Source: Daucus carota subsp. sativus (lineage: Eukaryota; Streptophyta; Magnoliopsida; Apiales; Apiaceae). Taken from it: a stretch of DNA of 64,000 bases. The stretch is taken from contig NC_030381.2 in NCBI RefSeq assembly GCF_001625215.2, positions 35,214,689 to 35,278,688 of the forward strand, read 5' to 3'. Below the pieces are notes generated by a model, which was not told the DNA's origin, made no database searches, and saw only the letters and a list, made by a program, of their open reading frames with translations. Positions 11,748-24,486 of the stretch are shown piece after piece. The position numbers and the translations under genes were made by a program. Position 1 is the first letter of the stretch. Every line of letters starts with the position of its first letter.

Positions 11748-14700
11748 TCTATATAATCCTAATTTGTGAATACAAACAGGATGGCAATTTACCTCATCTA
11801 CCCTTTCCACTTTTTAATCCTAATACTCTTAAAGGACTTTAGCGTAATTGCACATGCTTTCAGGGTAAACCCATTCAATTTGGATCAAACCCGTACCCTT
11901 ATTCTATATGTTTTGTATGCTGGTCCGGGTTGACCCATTTTCATCCGGGTTTGAAAACTGATCCTCTCCACGACTCCGCCTTCAGTTATCGATCTCTCCC
12001 TACAATTTAGCCGTTCTATTTCAAACTGCTTGCGATTTGAATATGCCTAATTTCAAACTACTCAGTTTTCTGCCGCCATTGTTCTTCAAGCAAATCCTGT
12101 AATCCGTGTTCATCGCAACGTTTCCGCCTATATGGATTCATCTGGTACGTAAGATTACATGTTCTCTCCCGGAGGTGTCTTCGTCACTTCATTTTATGTT
12201 CTTAATATGTGAAACAGGTCTGAAACGATTTCCTTCTTCCATCCGTGGCCGTGAGTTTCATAGAGGTCTTTTGTGAGTTTCATAAAGGTCTTTTGCCATT
12301 CCTGCTTGCTTTGATTCAATTTAGGTTAAGATTCTTGGGTTGTAAACTCTTTTCAAGTTGTATGCATCTAATTGTTATCTGGTTAAACTCTTTTTCTGGC
12401 TGGTTTAAACTTTTAATGATATTGATTTGTCATGATTTTTGTAGATTCAAAGAGCGGAGCATGCCAGAGCAGGGTTGATGGTATATATTCAACTACCCGA
12501 AATTCACATGCATCAATGTCAATTTACGATGATTTGAGTGGTATGATCACTTGCTGGACGTCTGAAATCTGATATTTGTGCTCCATTGGTTGAAAGGGAT
12601 AAGGTGCGATATTATAGAATTTGTTTTGTATGACGCATTAGCTCTCTATTCTCTGTCTTGACAACATCATATTTGTTTAATTTCTTTTTAAATTTAATTA
12701 TATGTACTTTGTCTGGTTCGGTGCAATAATAATTCTTTTAAGTGTATGATCTTAATTGGCGCTTGCCTTTTGTGACAACTTTGCGATGAAACAGTAGGTT
12801 TTCTATTTTAGAAGATATTTACTAATACATCTTTTTAGTTTTTAGTGTATGATCCAATGGGACAATGTTTTAAAATTAACTGTTGTATTAGCCATAATGC
12901 AATTATGCATAAGGTATGAGATTTTCTAATAATCAGGCACTTCTCCTATTTTTATAAACATAAACATATTAGAGTTGAGAATGAAGCATTAGTTAGTTCT
13001 GCTACTTACACTTAGTGATTTATCAACAGATGCATTCTAAAGGGTTATTGCGTAGCACTTGGGGTCAGAAAATCTGTAATAAACATTTGTCAGATGGGAC
13101 TCCGATGTGCTTCAGCTATTTCAGATTCAAGGTTTGTGGTGGTGATTCTCCGCAACACCAGCAGAATACTTTAAATTGATAAATAGAGATATATTTATAA
13201 CATGTTTTAGATGACATCGTGTTTGGATGGTGTGTACATATTGCATCATGCATGTCTGATGTCAGAACAAGTGCATTGTTCTATCTCTCACACTTTGAGT
13301 ATTAGATGCTTAATTATCAGTTAGGCCCCTACTGTGTTGACCGGACCAGCCGGGATACCTAGTGGGTGTTACCACATACACATCAGGATTCCTAATTTCA
13401 TAATCATTTACTCCATGGGCGTTAAATCCCAAAATAATATACAAAACTGATAGAATTAACTCCATGGGCGTTGTTTGTTGCTGACAAAAGACAAGATTTA
13501 CCCTTTCTCTTCAAAAATTTCCTTCTTCCTTCAGGGGTATGAGCGTATTTCTGCATCTGTCGGATCATTCACGTCACCTGGTGGAACAGACCCGTTTCTC
13601 TCCCGTTCATTTTTTTATTGAAGCTGCAAAACTACCAGATCAACCCACTTTATCTGGGTTAACCCGACCAGCGGTTTTTCTTTCAAACTAACTTCAAGAG
13701 ATCGAACGTTGATGAAGGCTGATTTTGCGAATAACTGCTAAATACGTGGGTCAGACATCCAAACTTACTCCGCCAGTTTTCAAATTTGAATTTGTTCCCA
13801 TGGGCGGCGGAGTCAATTCGTTGAATTTGCAGTTGCGGAAAGAATTTTCATCATTATTCTTCATTATCAGGTTTGGTTTGGATGTTCTGAGAGAATTTGT
13901 TGTTGTTCTTTGAAATATTTAATTTCATCTCTTTGATCGATTGTTTGAATACAAGTCAGCGGTATATGTATTTAACTGGCTGATTTTACATTCTTTTTTT
14001 TAATGTATGCAGGACATGTTTAGTTCTTCTTAAGCATCCACACTGCCTTTGAAAGATATACATCGTTTCGTGTGTTGCTGATCAAGTTTGATAGTCATAT
14101 CTGCAGGACTTAGTTTCCAACGACCCATGTCACAACTCATACAAACTGCTGGACGCACTGGTATGTTCCAGTTGGATGACGGTTTTTTGTTTGCTTTAGT
14201 GACACTTCAGAATGCAAAACAAACTACCTCTGTATCTTTGTTTGACATTGATGTTCTGTTCTGTATATTTATTGTTGTGCATAATATTTGTTCATATGCC
14301 TTTGTGATGTAGAACACGGCTGTGATCTAATACATGAACTAAAAGTAACAAAAAAAATTGAATCATTTGGAATTAGGATCCTCAACATGTAAAAGTGTAA
14401 GCATGCCTTAGATTCGGGAAGGATACCCTTTAAGAAAGCCGATGTGTGGATTTTGGCGTATTTTACATGTAATGAGATGTTTAGAATTATAAATTATGAG
14501 TAGTTGAGCAATTTATTGGAATTTTAATCTAGAGATTTTATGATTTTATGATACTTTCTTTTATCTCAAAAAATTACATGCACAATTTTTTTATAAAATT
14601 TGGAGGGGTCTCATTTGTATTTACTACTAATAATTTTAGTTAGTTAAGATGAATTTTATATTTAAAATTTGATTCATTGCTGATATTCTAGCTTTGCTGA

Positions 14701-15975
14701 GATTCCTCTGGCAGTAATCAAGTAAAAACCAAATTCACAAACTAAACAATATAAGCTCTTAAGCTGATAAGCGATGCACACATATCTATTATTAATATCA
14801 ATAGTGGTTATTAGTATAATTGCATCGCTTCAATGTAATATTTGTATGCTGCTATGAATTTCTACCATTTTTACCTTGAATTTCTTTCGCTTCTTTTGTT
14901 TGCCTAGAGTGCAGTTTGATCATGTCCTCCCTGCCCTACCAATGACTCTGCAGTGGTATATCGGATTAGACTTTATAGTAATTAATTTCTTATCTTATTT
15001 TGCTGATGAATATGGTGGAATGCATTATGTGCAGGAAAATGAAGATGGAATGTCTTGATTAATATCTCATATATATATATATTCCAGTGAGCCTAAATTC
15101 TGGAGCAACTATTGGCCGAACATTATTCGCAAACCCTCCAAAGTAAGCCAGCCCTCTTTCCCTGTGTTATGCAGTTATCTACTTTCTGCTGACTTTGGAA
15201 ATTGAACGAAGAATTAAGCTGTGATTTATATAGAAATATCACTTAGATCAGTCTTGATTTCTTTATTTGTGCACTGATCAACTCATGCTCTATTACTTCA
15301 TTTTTGGAAAACTACTCTCAACTACTGGTGTGTAGCATGTGAGTTGTTATCTTTACCTTTGCTAGGCACCCAGATGTTGATTATTACTTAAAGACTTACT
15401 AAAGATTTTATTTATAATGTCACTTTGCATAAAGTTAGAGTTCATACATTGCTTCAGTCTGAATTTTGCGAACCCTGTCAAAATTCTTCACATAGTACCT
15501 GTTTAATGTCAAGAAAGATAGTAATTTTGAAGTTAAAATCATCTAAATTGGATTCATATGAAGACAGAATGAGCTTTATACACGGGATACCTTTTTAAAT
15601 ATCTGGTACATGATCAGCATCAGCAGCGTACTTTTTACTATAAGTCAGACCCGAATGCGGTTTACTTAACATTAAAAATTAAAATAAACTGTTGTGTTAT
15701 ATCATTAATCACCCATAAAGATGATTTCAGAGTAAAAGCTTTAGGTAAAGAGCTGTTAACTTGGTGCCTTTGAAAGCCAGGTTTTTTCTAAATTCCAAAG
15801 GCCAGATATCATTTTGGTTCTAGATTAGAATCTGTTGCACAACATGGTGGGTTCCCTTCTCTATTTTTTGAGAATTACAGAGAATTACCAAAATCATAAA
15901 ACCAGGAGCTGAATTATTTTTATTATATAATGATTTAACTTTTGTCTGTGACTTGCATGTCTATAGTGTGAGCAG

Positions 15976-16025
15976 AATAAATATTATTACTATAATATTA
16001 TTAATCAAATAGTCTAATCACATAT
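15976..16025 (+). repeat. Internal direct repeat, copy 1 (copy 2 at 16547-16588)
   Basis: The blocks AATAAATATTATTA...TAATATTATTAATCAAA...AGTCTAATCA at 15976-16016 and about 16547-16588 are nearly identical and in the same orientation, 570 bases apart inside the Helitron candidate. They may mark a small nested insertion or an internal duplication. Confidence 0.6.
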
Positions 16026-18391
16026 TGTTCTCAGACATTGTGTTTGAATGTTTCCAGAATTTAACAAGACTGTGCCAAATTCAAGTTTTAAGACTCCAAC
16101 ACGTGCTGATAATGTTGCCAACAGCCCTCACACTCCACACAAGGTTCATGTACAAATAATTAGGCATTTATGAATTACAATACTGAGCACCCTATAGCTC
16201 TCTACTGCAATCCCTCCTTTATGGTCAGAGTGCCACGATTGAATAAATATCTCGATGATTATTATGTTTTATGATGACGAGAAGGTGAAGTTTCACAATG
16301 TCGTGAAGATTTAGTATAGAATGCTAAGGCCTTTATAATTAGAGTATTCTCAGTATTATAAGACTTGCTGGTGTGTTTGAGCTCATATAATTAACAAAGC
16401 TGAATTAGATGTAAGTGTTGTGTTATTGTTGCATACTTGCAGGCTGCTGAAAGAGAGAAATCACTTAGGCTTCTGCACAAAAATAGTTTAATTACTTAAT
16501 AAGCACAAGCTAATCATCTTGCAGATCTAATTCCTTTAAGATCTAATAAATATTATTATTGTAATATTATTAATCAAAAAGTCTAATCAGTCACCATGCG
16601 AACCAGCTGTAAGAGGACAATTCATTACTAAATCTTAGTAACTGAAATAAGATTATTACACTTATTACATTTCTAAATAAGGATATTTAGAAATTTCCAT
16701 TTCTAAATAATGATATTGGCAATAAGTTCCTCTTTGTGACATTCTTCATATTTGTTTTTTGTCTTAGGTTCTGCCGTTACACAAGTCACCAGGGCCAAAT
16801 CCGTGAATCAGACAGATGCATTTAAGCTCCCAACTCAAACACAATGTAATTGTCATTATCCGTATTTTCATGCCTTTTTTATTAACAACTCTCTGATTGT
16901 AGGTTCGGCCACATCACATGCTACATCACAAAGGCGTTAAACAATGCCGGCGTATGTGCTGCTCATCATAAGGTTCAGCAGGCATATCTCACGCTATCAC
17001 AGAGGAGGCTACAGAGGAGACTTTTTTTCCGTATTTGGGTTTTGTTGTTTACATGGACAATGGATGGTGGTTAGAGGCTTAGAGCTTTAGCAGCCACAAA
17101 TATTCCTCCTAACTCTGTTCTAACGGGTTGTTCTGTTATATTTTCAAACAGGTCGTAAGCATCCCTTTGGGTGCTCTTTCTCCTTTTCCTGCTGATAGTC
17201 ATGTTGTTGTTCGTGAAATACGGACTCCACCCCAGCCAATCATCGAAGCTTGGTTTGTATTGATTTTTTCTAAAATTTATCTAGACAATTCTGATGTTCG
17301 TCCCAGCAATTCAAGTCGATTTAAGAAATCTTGAGCATGTGTTGCAATTATATGTTAATAGTTCATGTGCCTATATATATCACAGTTATCTATATCTCTC
17401 TACCAGTTCCAATACCATGCACGAGAAACTGTTACATTATTGTTGATTGCTTGAGGTTATTTTGACTAAAAGTAACATGAGTCAAGATTAGCACATATTA
17501 ATGGTATAACTTGGCTTATCAACATGCAGATTTGTTTGTCACTAAGTTATACTTTTTTAAATAAAAAAAAGCTGCACCCTAATGAAATATATATGAACTT
17601 CTGATATTTCATAGGTCATGAAATGTACAGATCATTTACTGTCAGCAGAGTGTTATTCACTAAAATGGCAATTTACATTTACTGATTTGTTTGCAGGAAC
17701 TGGATCTTTGATTTGGTTGCGGGGTACCTACCAAGTGCAATGCTGAAATTATTTATTTTCTGTGTTCCACCAATATGATGGTTTTCTCAGCAATAGAGGG
17801 TCCTGTTGCATGTAGTTGTTGAAAAAAGAGTGCTTCCATCAATGTTTTGTACTTTCTAATATGGATTGTCTTTTTTGCTAATATTCTATCAGATCCGTGT
17901 TACAGAGGTTTGATAGATTTTCAAGTCTAAAAGATATTCCTCTGCAACTTGCCAAGGGAATACCATCAATGGTAAATTTCTTTTTATGTCTCGATGCTTA
18001 GCTATATTATCTCATTTTCTTTATATTTCTTTTTGGCAGCGCCAGTTTTACCAGCAAAATATACCCTTCCTAAGTTGTTACCAAGTATTATATTCCATTC
18101 ACTTTTGTGATTGAAAGTTATAGACTCCAACTTAACAGTTATAGAAAAAGAGGTGGTAAGCAACACTTGACCGCAAAAGCCTGCCATATCTTCTGTTTCT
18201 ATGAAATGGTACTGCTTGACCAGAGCATGATTAACAGCTCTTCCTGGTCTGTGTGAAGGGCTGTAGAGGATCGTTCTCAGCTGGGTTTCCTGGCTACGGT
18301 GGTCATGCAGTTGTCTGACAGACCCATAATCTTTGCTCTTTGTCGTTAATTCCCATCACCTATTTCTGTTCAATCTCCGTAGCAAATAAGG

Positions 18392-18643
18392 ATGAGTCGC
18401 TCAGGCCAGCCCCCAGATCTAAAGAAGTACATGGACAAGAAGCTTCAAATTAAGATGAATGCTGATAGCATTTTTGTTGGCACCCTTCGTGGTTTTGATC
18501 AGTTCATGAACCTGGTGATTGACAACACCATGGAGGTGAATGGTGATGAGAGAAATGATATTGGCATGGTGGTTATTAAAGGAAATAGCTTGGTCGCTGT
18601 TGAAGCACTTGAGCTGGTGCTAATATGTTGTGATTTTATATAA
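18392..18643 (+). CDS. SmG: Small nuclear ribonucleoprotein G (SmG) ORF, probable retrogene
   Basis: An intact 83-residue ORF begins MSRSGQPPDLKKYMDKKLQI, the plant SmG start. Sm1 covers about residues 16-50 (GTLRGFDQFMNLVIDN) and Sm2 about 58-75 (IGMVVIKGNSLVAVEALE). SmG is one of seven Sm proteins forming the ring on U snRNAs in nuclear spliceosomes. Three things are odd. Plant SmG genes normally have introns, while this frame has none. The Sm2 RNA-contact motif is IKGN rather than IRGN. After EALE the usual PV tail is replaced by LVLICCDFI and a stop. I infer a reverse-transcribed copy, probably carried by the surrounding Helitron and perhaps not functional. A divergent functional paralogue is the alternative. 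A leader-like sequence precedes the ATG. Confidence 0.8.
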   Translation: MSRSGQPPDLKKYMDKKLQIKMNADSIFVGTLRGFDQFMNLVIDNTMEVNGDERNDIGMVVIKGNSLVAVEALELVLICCDFI

Positions 18644-19481
18644 GTATCCGGTCAAGATTACGTGTTTCCACGAATTATTTTGAAATACCTATATAATATA
18701 TGAAGATTTTTGTGATAATTTGTTTATATGCTTTATTCTTTATTAGGTATGTTGTTTATACATGAAACTCCAAATTTCAAATCTCTTCGGTCTTTATTAA
18801 TTAGGTGTTTACTTTTATTTTTCTGAAAGTATATATACTATATTAAAATTTAATCAAATTTCATTCTTTAATTAAAGTTAAACCTTTTTAAATTTTCATT
18901 AAAGTATATTTAACATTTTTGAAAGTATTGATTTATTATATTATTTTAATTAAAATCTATTTGTTAAAAGTAAATTCGATGTATGGGAGTTACAAGGCAA
19001 ATCAATGGCGATATTGATTACTATATAATCACATAATTAAATATTAAATATTTTCAACAATAATTTCACCCTATCTTTTTAAGTGCTTTAATTTATAATC
19101 TATTATTATTTTAATCATTTAAATCTATCATTTATTATTTTACTCTCTAATAATACAACAATGAAAGTTCTTTTTAATTAGTCTCGTGCCATTATATTAA
19201 GCATAGTATATATATTTAATGCAAAAAGAAGACATTTAAATGAATTTTTTAAAAATATTGATTGTAATGATTAATAATTCTAAGTATTTGCTCTAAATAA
19301 TTGGGATTTATTTTAGTTAAATTTAAATATTTTATGAAACCTAATTTAAAGTAGTGGGAAATTGAGTAAATACAAAATTTAAAATTCAATAATGATTCAA
19401 ACTTTATAAAAATCAGTTAATTAAAGTAAATATAAATATTATAAACATGACCCGTGTGCGAAGCACGGGCCAGATTGCTAG

Positions 19482-20383
19482 TATTACTAGTTGCTGCTAA
19501 GAAAAAATTAGAAACAGACCTGACACTTAATATGAATATTACCGCATATTCATAGCGATATTTTCCGTTCAAGATTTTAACTACGGTGTCGCTTAACGAA
19601 TTCTTATTCATCTTCTGTTTTTTTTCTTCGTGAACATTACTAACAATTGACGGATATAATAATATTTAACCAATAATATAATAATATTTTAAAAAAGATT
19701 CATTTAAAACACGTACGTAATTATCAAAAATGATACTTTAACCTTGTATCCGGCTCAATCCTTAGCCCGGCCCTCGTTCTAACCCTTACCATTCCGTCAC
19801 AACGTCACTCCTTAATAAAAAAAAAATAGAGAGAACCAAACCAAGAACCAACAAAATCTTAGATATAATAATTTCATATAAATTTAGTTATGAATAAATC
19901 ACATTAGAGCATATATAAATTCTAAAATAAAAATTATATTATTCATGATAATCAGCTATTTTAGATTTCGCGTTTCAAAAAATTATTTTAGATTCCAGAA
20001 TCATACTTGCTCTAAATAGTAAATATACATTTCTGTTTTCTTTTGATTACAACTCGGAACTCGGTTATGTAAGATGAGTTTGGGCCTTACAGCCCAAAGA
20101 GGAAACCCAAACAAATATGTTGTTCAGAATGACGAGTTCCTCCCTTTTCATTTTCATCTTCGTTTCATGCGGATTCAAACCGATTTAATTTCATATTCCA
20201 ATCAAATACAAGATTATAAACTCAATCTTTGTATACAATCTTATATCATTTTATCTTGACTTTTAATTTTAAATTCTTTATAAATCCGATTGTGTTTTTA
20301 ACTCTTAAAAACTAAAATTCCGACAAATTATAAAACATCGACTGTTTCTGAATTCTACCTTATCGTGTTCATGTTTATTATTC
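19482..20383. other. Spacer between Helitron and LINE
   Basis: AT-rich DNA. A 61-residue frame at 20074-20259 shows no recognisable domain and is not called. Confidence 0.5.
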
Positions 20384-20410
20384 TTTTTTTTTTTGAAAAT
20401 GGAAATATCA

Positions 20411-23400
20411 TTAAGCCAAAGCTTCAGCAACAATCGTCTCCAACAACAACAATGGAGGAGACACAAAATCATTCTGGCAGTTAAGAGAACAAGGTACACG
20501 TGCCATCAAATGGGCAACCTTGTTCGCTTGCCTATTAACAAAATGTAAGGAGACCCTATTCAAGGCTTTAAGCAAAACACAGCACTCCTCAAAGATGTGA
20601 CCAACTTCATTCCTGTACACCATCTCCTTTGATATTGCGTTGACAGAAGTGAGCGAGTCAGATTCAATAGACAACTTCATGCGAGGCAAAGTAGTAAGCC
20701 ATGAGAGAGCTTCTCGAATTCCCATTGCCTCAGCTTTTAGCACTGAAACTGATCCTGCACATTTCATTGTTCTGCCTCTAACAAATGTTCCTTTGCAGTC
20801 ACGAATAGCCATTCTAATCGAGAAGAAGTGATCCTCCGTTCTGACCGACGCATCGACGTTAAGCTTAAATTCCCCAGGACCAGGAGCAATCCATTTCTTT
20901 ACTGGTAGTCGAGTATCTTCTGCTATGCTTTGTTGTGGAGTCTGATGCTTCCTCCTTGCTTCCCTCCACTCAGTGACCTGGCTTTTGCTCCAATCTACGG
21001 CCAAAGCTGGAGACAAGATCTTGTTCTCCCAAACACGCATATTTCGAGCATACCAGATTCCCCACAACCCCGTAGCAATGTTAGTTATTTCTTCTTCACT
21101 TCCTGAGCTCAAAAAATCCAGCAGCCAAGCGCTCGCATCATCAGCATTGCTTAAATCTAGGTTGCACCTTAAGTAACTCCAACATTGAGTCGCAAACTCA
21201 CACTCCAAGAAGACATGCCTGACATGTTCCACATCCCGACAGAAAGGACACAATATCGTAACATTCACCCCCTTACCTCTTAACAACTTTCTAACTGGAA
21301 CATTGTTACGGCAAAACCTCCATAAGAACATCCTGATTTTGTGAGGCAGCCCAACTCTCCACAATTTGTTCCAGCCAGTCGACGACGGAGGCCTGAAACA
21401 ATCAGCAAAACAGTCTTGCCAGTGTTTATACCCTGTCTTGACACTATAACACCCATTAGTAGACTTAGACCAAGCAACACGATCTCGGATATTATTCTGG
21501 GGAATACGGGTACTCAAGATCAGCTGAGCATCTGTCTGATTAAAAGTTTCACGAATCTTGACTTCATCCCATCTTTTAGTGCCCGCTAAGAAGAAATCAC
21601 TAACCTTGTCCTCCCTGTTATTATTTTCGTGAGTCTGGTCGACCTGAAAACCTTCTTTTAACCTCAACCAAGGGTCTGAAAAAGCATGAATATCTTCTCC
21701 ATTTCCCAACACCCACCTGAAGCCATCTTTGAGATTTTCTTTTGCTTGCCAGATCCCCGACCATATGAAACTATCGCCCCCTCCTCTTCTAGCATGGAAA
21801 ACATGATCATTTGGAAAATATCTCGCCTTATAAATTCTTGCCACCAACGATTGAGGATTGTTAACGAAATTCCAGACGTGTTTTCCCAAGAAAGCTAGGT
21901 TGAAGCCATGAAGATCCCGGAAGCCAACCCCTCCCTTACTTTTGGCCATACTCATGTTGCTCCAGGAAGCCCATTTAATGCCACGACTAGGTCCCGTGTT
22001 TGACTTCCACCAATAACCATTCATCAGTCTCTCTATTTCTTTGCAGAGGTTCTTGGGGATTAAGAAACAGGTCATGCAATATGAAGGGATCGCTTGTGCA
22101 ACATTACGAAGAAGCACTGCCTTACCCGCTTTTGACAAAAGCTTTGCACTCCAACCCTGAATTCTCTGCCAAACCCTCTCCTTAAGAAAATTGAACATTG
22201 ACTTTTTCGCCCTTCCAATAAGAGATGGAAGCCCCAGATAGTTACTCGTTCTGAGATCATTCGAAACTCCCAAAATGCTTGTAAGTTCAGCTTGTTTATC
22301 CAGCCGCACATTGGAGCTAAACATGATGCCCGACTTCTGTAGATTGATGGACTGACCAGAGAGGCTCTCATACTTATTTAGGAGCTCCTTAACCACCACT
22401 GCTTGCTCCCTTGAAGCTTTAAAGAAAAGAAAACTGTCATCTGCAAAAAGCAGATGAGTAACAGCTGGTGCACTCGGACTTATCTTGCACCCACTAAGTG
22501 TTCCATTCTCCGTAGCAGATATAATAGACTTTGATAACCCTTCAACACAAAGGAGAAAAAGGTAAGGCGAGAGAGGGTCGCCTTGCCCCAGCCCTCGTTG
22601 GGGGATTATAGGTCGGACCGATGTACCATTGAAACAAACCGAATATGAGACAGTAGTTACACAGAGCATAATCCACTTCACCCATTTGTCATCAAACCCC
22701 ATTCTAATCATCCGGTTTCGAAGAAAACTCCAGTCTACCCGATCATAGGCCTTGCTAACATCCAATTTGAGAGCTATATCACCTTCAGATCCCCGCTTCT
22801 TCTGCTTCATATAGTGAATGAGCTCGAAGGCAACCAACACATTATCAGAAATGTTTCTACCAGGCACAAATGCAGATTGATGCTCAGAAAAAATTGAGGG
22901 CAACACTCGTTTCAGACGATTAGCAAGAACCTTCGCCAGAATTTTGTACAGAACGTTACAAAGGGCTATTGGTCGGAGATCCTTCATAGTATCAGCATTT
23001 TCTTTCTTAGGGATGAGTACAATATTAGTATCATTTACCTCAGCTGGGAACATCACTTCGTGAAGCCATGATTTACAACACTTGAAAACATCAGGACCGA
23101 GCATCTCCCAAAAATGTTGAAAGAAAGCCGGATTGAGCCCATCCGGGCCAGAAGCTTTATCTGGATGCATTTGCTTTACTGCTAACGTAAACTCTGCAAA
23201 GCTGACTTCCTCAGTTAACATGCTATTCTGGTTCTCAGTTATCACCCCCTCCTCATCCTCCTGGTAACTTGTTGAGTCCTGATTTCCTCCAGCAAAGATA
23301 TTGCTAAAGTACTCTTTAACCACCATGCTCATGCCTTGAGTCGTATTCACTACCTCCCCATCCTCTGTTCTAAGGTAAGACAAATGGTTTATCTTTTTCC

Positions 23401-24486
23401 TGGTTGAAGCCGAGGCATGGAAAAATCGAGAATTTGTATCCCCATCCTCAAGCCAGAATGTCTTAGCTCTCTGCCGCCAATACTCCTCCTCATGCACCAT
23501 AAGATCATCAAGCTTCTTCCTTTCCTCAAAATATCTGCGAATATTAATTTCATCTTCAAATTTTGATAAAGAGTCCACCACACACTTCTGTTTCTTTACT
23601 TTCTCTCTAAACTTGTGGAAGAAATTCCGCCCCCACTTTGACATAAAGGACGAAACTGAGATCAACTTAGGGAGAAGGTGAATAGCTGGCAGCTTCTCCC
23701 AATGTTGAGATACTTCCTTCTTAAAATTTGCCTCCTTTAACCAGGTGTTTTCAAACCGAAAACGAAATTGTTTCCTTGTAAAAGCCAGGTTCATAAGTTC
23801 AACAGAAATGGGATCTGGTCTGAATGAATGGAATGAGACACTGAGAGCTTGCACAGGGGAAACTTATTCCACCAGTTAGCAGTGGCAAAAGCCCTGTCGA
23901 GGCGTTCCCTAACCCATTCTGGGGTACCTTTGCTCTTTTCCCAAGTAAATTTACCACCAACAAGGTCAAGCTCTAACAAAGAGCAATCCTCGATTGCTGA
24001 ACGGAAGCCATTCAAGAGGTATTGAGGATGCGGATGGACACCCTTCTTATCCGTGCTTAGAAGCATATCATTGAAGTCACCAAAAATAAACCATGGCAGG
24101 TGAGATCTTGTAGAAAGGCTGCGAATAATGTTCCAAGACTCTCTCCGTCTAGATCTCTCCGGGATACCATAAAAACAAGAACACCACCACGACTGAACAT
24201 TATTCTCCAGCATAATGACATCAATATAGTTCATTGATGAATCTACAACAGTGCAAGAAATGTGATTTTTCCACAAGATAGCAAGACCCCCTGCTGTACC
24301 AATACTGTCTACTGCAAAATAATGAGCAAAACGAAAATTCCTACATAAAGTATCAATCTTATTACTACCAACTTTAGTTTCAGAAAGAAATAAAAAGTCC
24401 GGGTTAGAAGATTTGATTAAATCCCCTAGGTGGCGAACTGCTCGGGAATTCCCCAATCCCCGGCAGTTCCAACTTAAGAAATTCAT
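20411..24486 (-). pseudogene. LINE ORF2 (endonuclease-RT-RNase H), one frameshift
   Basis: Segment one, 24486-23791, is the APE-type endonuclease: WNCRG with the conserved Asn, LSETK with the metal Glu, GDFND, GGKFTW and RERLDRAFA. Segment two, open from 23854 to 20411 in another frame, carries reverse transcriptase with LKLDVSKAYD (motif A), GLGQGDPLSPYLF (motif B) and HLLFADDSFLFF (motif C). A zf-RVT region follows (CPFCRDVEHVRHVFLEC), and then a plant-type RNase H (LNVDAS, KAEAMGIREAL, ESDS, VNRQANKVAHLMA) to the TAA at 20411. The frames switch between about 23820 and 23815, in the Ser-Asp-His motif ending the endonuclease, consistent with loss of one base. The RT and RNase H motifs are otherwise intact. 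The element is probably immobile by itself. Confidence 0.92.

Larger units (their letters stand above)
11748..19481 (+). mobile_element. Probable non-autonomous Helitron, about 7.7 kb
   Basis: The 3' end is diagnostic. CCCGTG (19451-19456) and CACGGG (19464-19469) form a hairpin with a seven-base loop, followed eight bases later by CTAG (19478-19481) and then T. The proposed 5' end, TCTATATAATCC at 11748, is preceded by A, fitting Helitron insertion between A and T, but it sits in an ATATCT repeat, so the start is less certain. The interior has exon-like fragments with plausible splice sites, for example 16066-16142 (reads FNKTVPNSSFKTPTRADN), and Ser/Thr/Asn-rich frames near 16769-16840. I saw no Rep or helicase domain. 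An AT-rich stretch (18660-19440) lies before the hairpin. An intronless SmG ORF lies at 18392-18643. Confidence 0.5.

Noticed and set aside
13725..15058. Frames at 13725-13913, 14088-14312 and 14876-15058
   Set aside because: Short, unlinked, and inside the Helitron candidate; they could be exon scraps but no helicase or Rep motif is seen.
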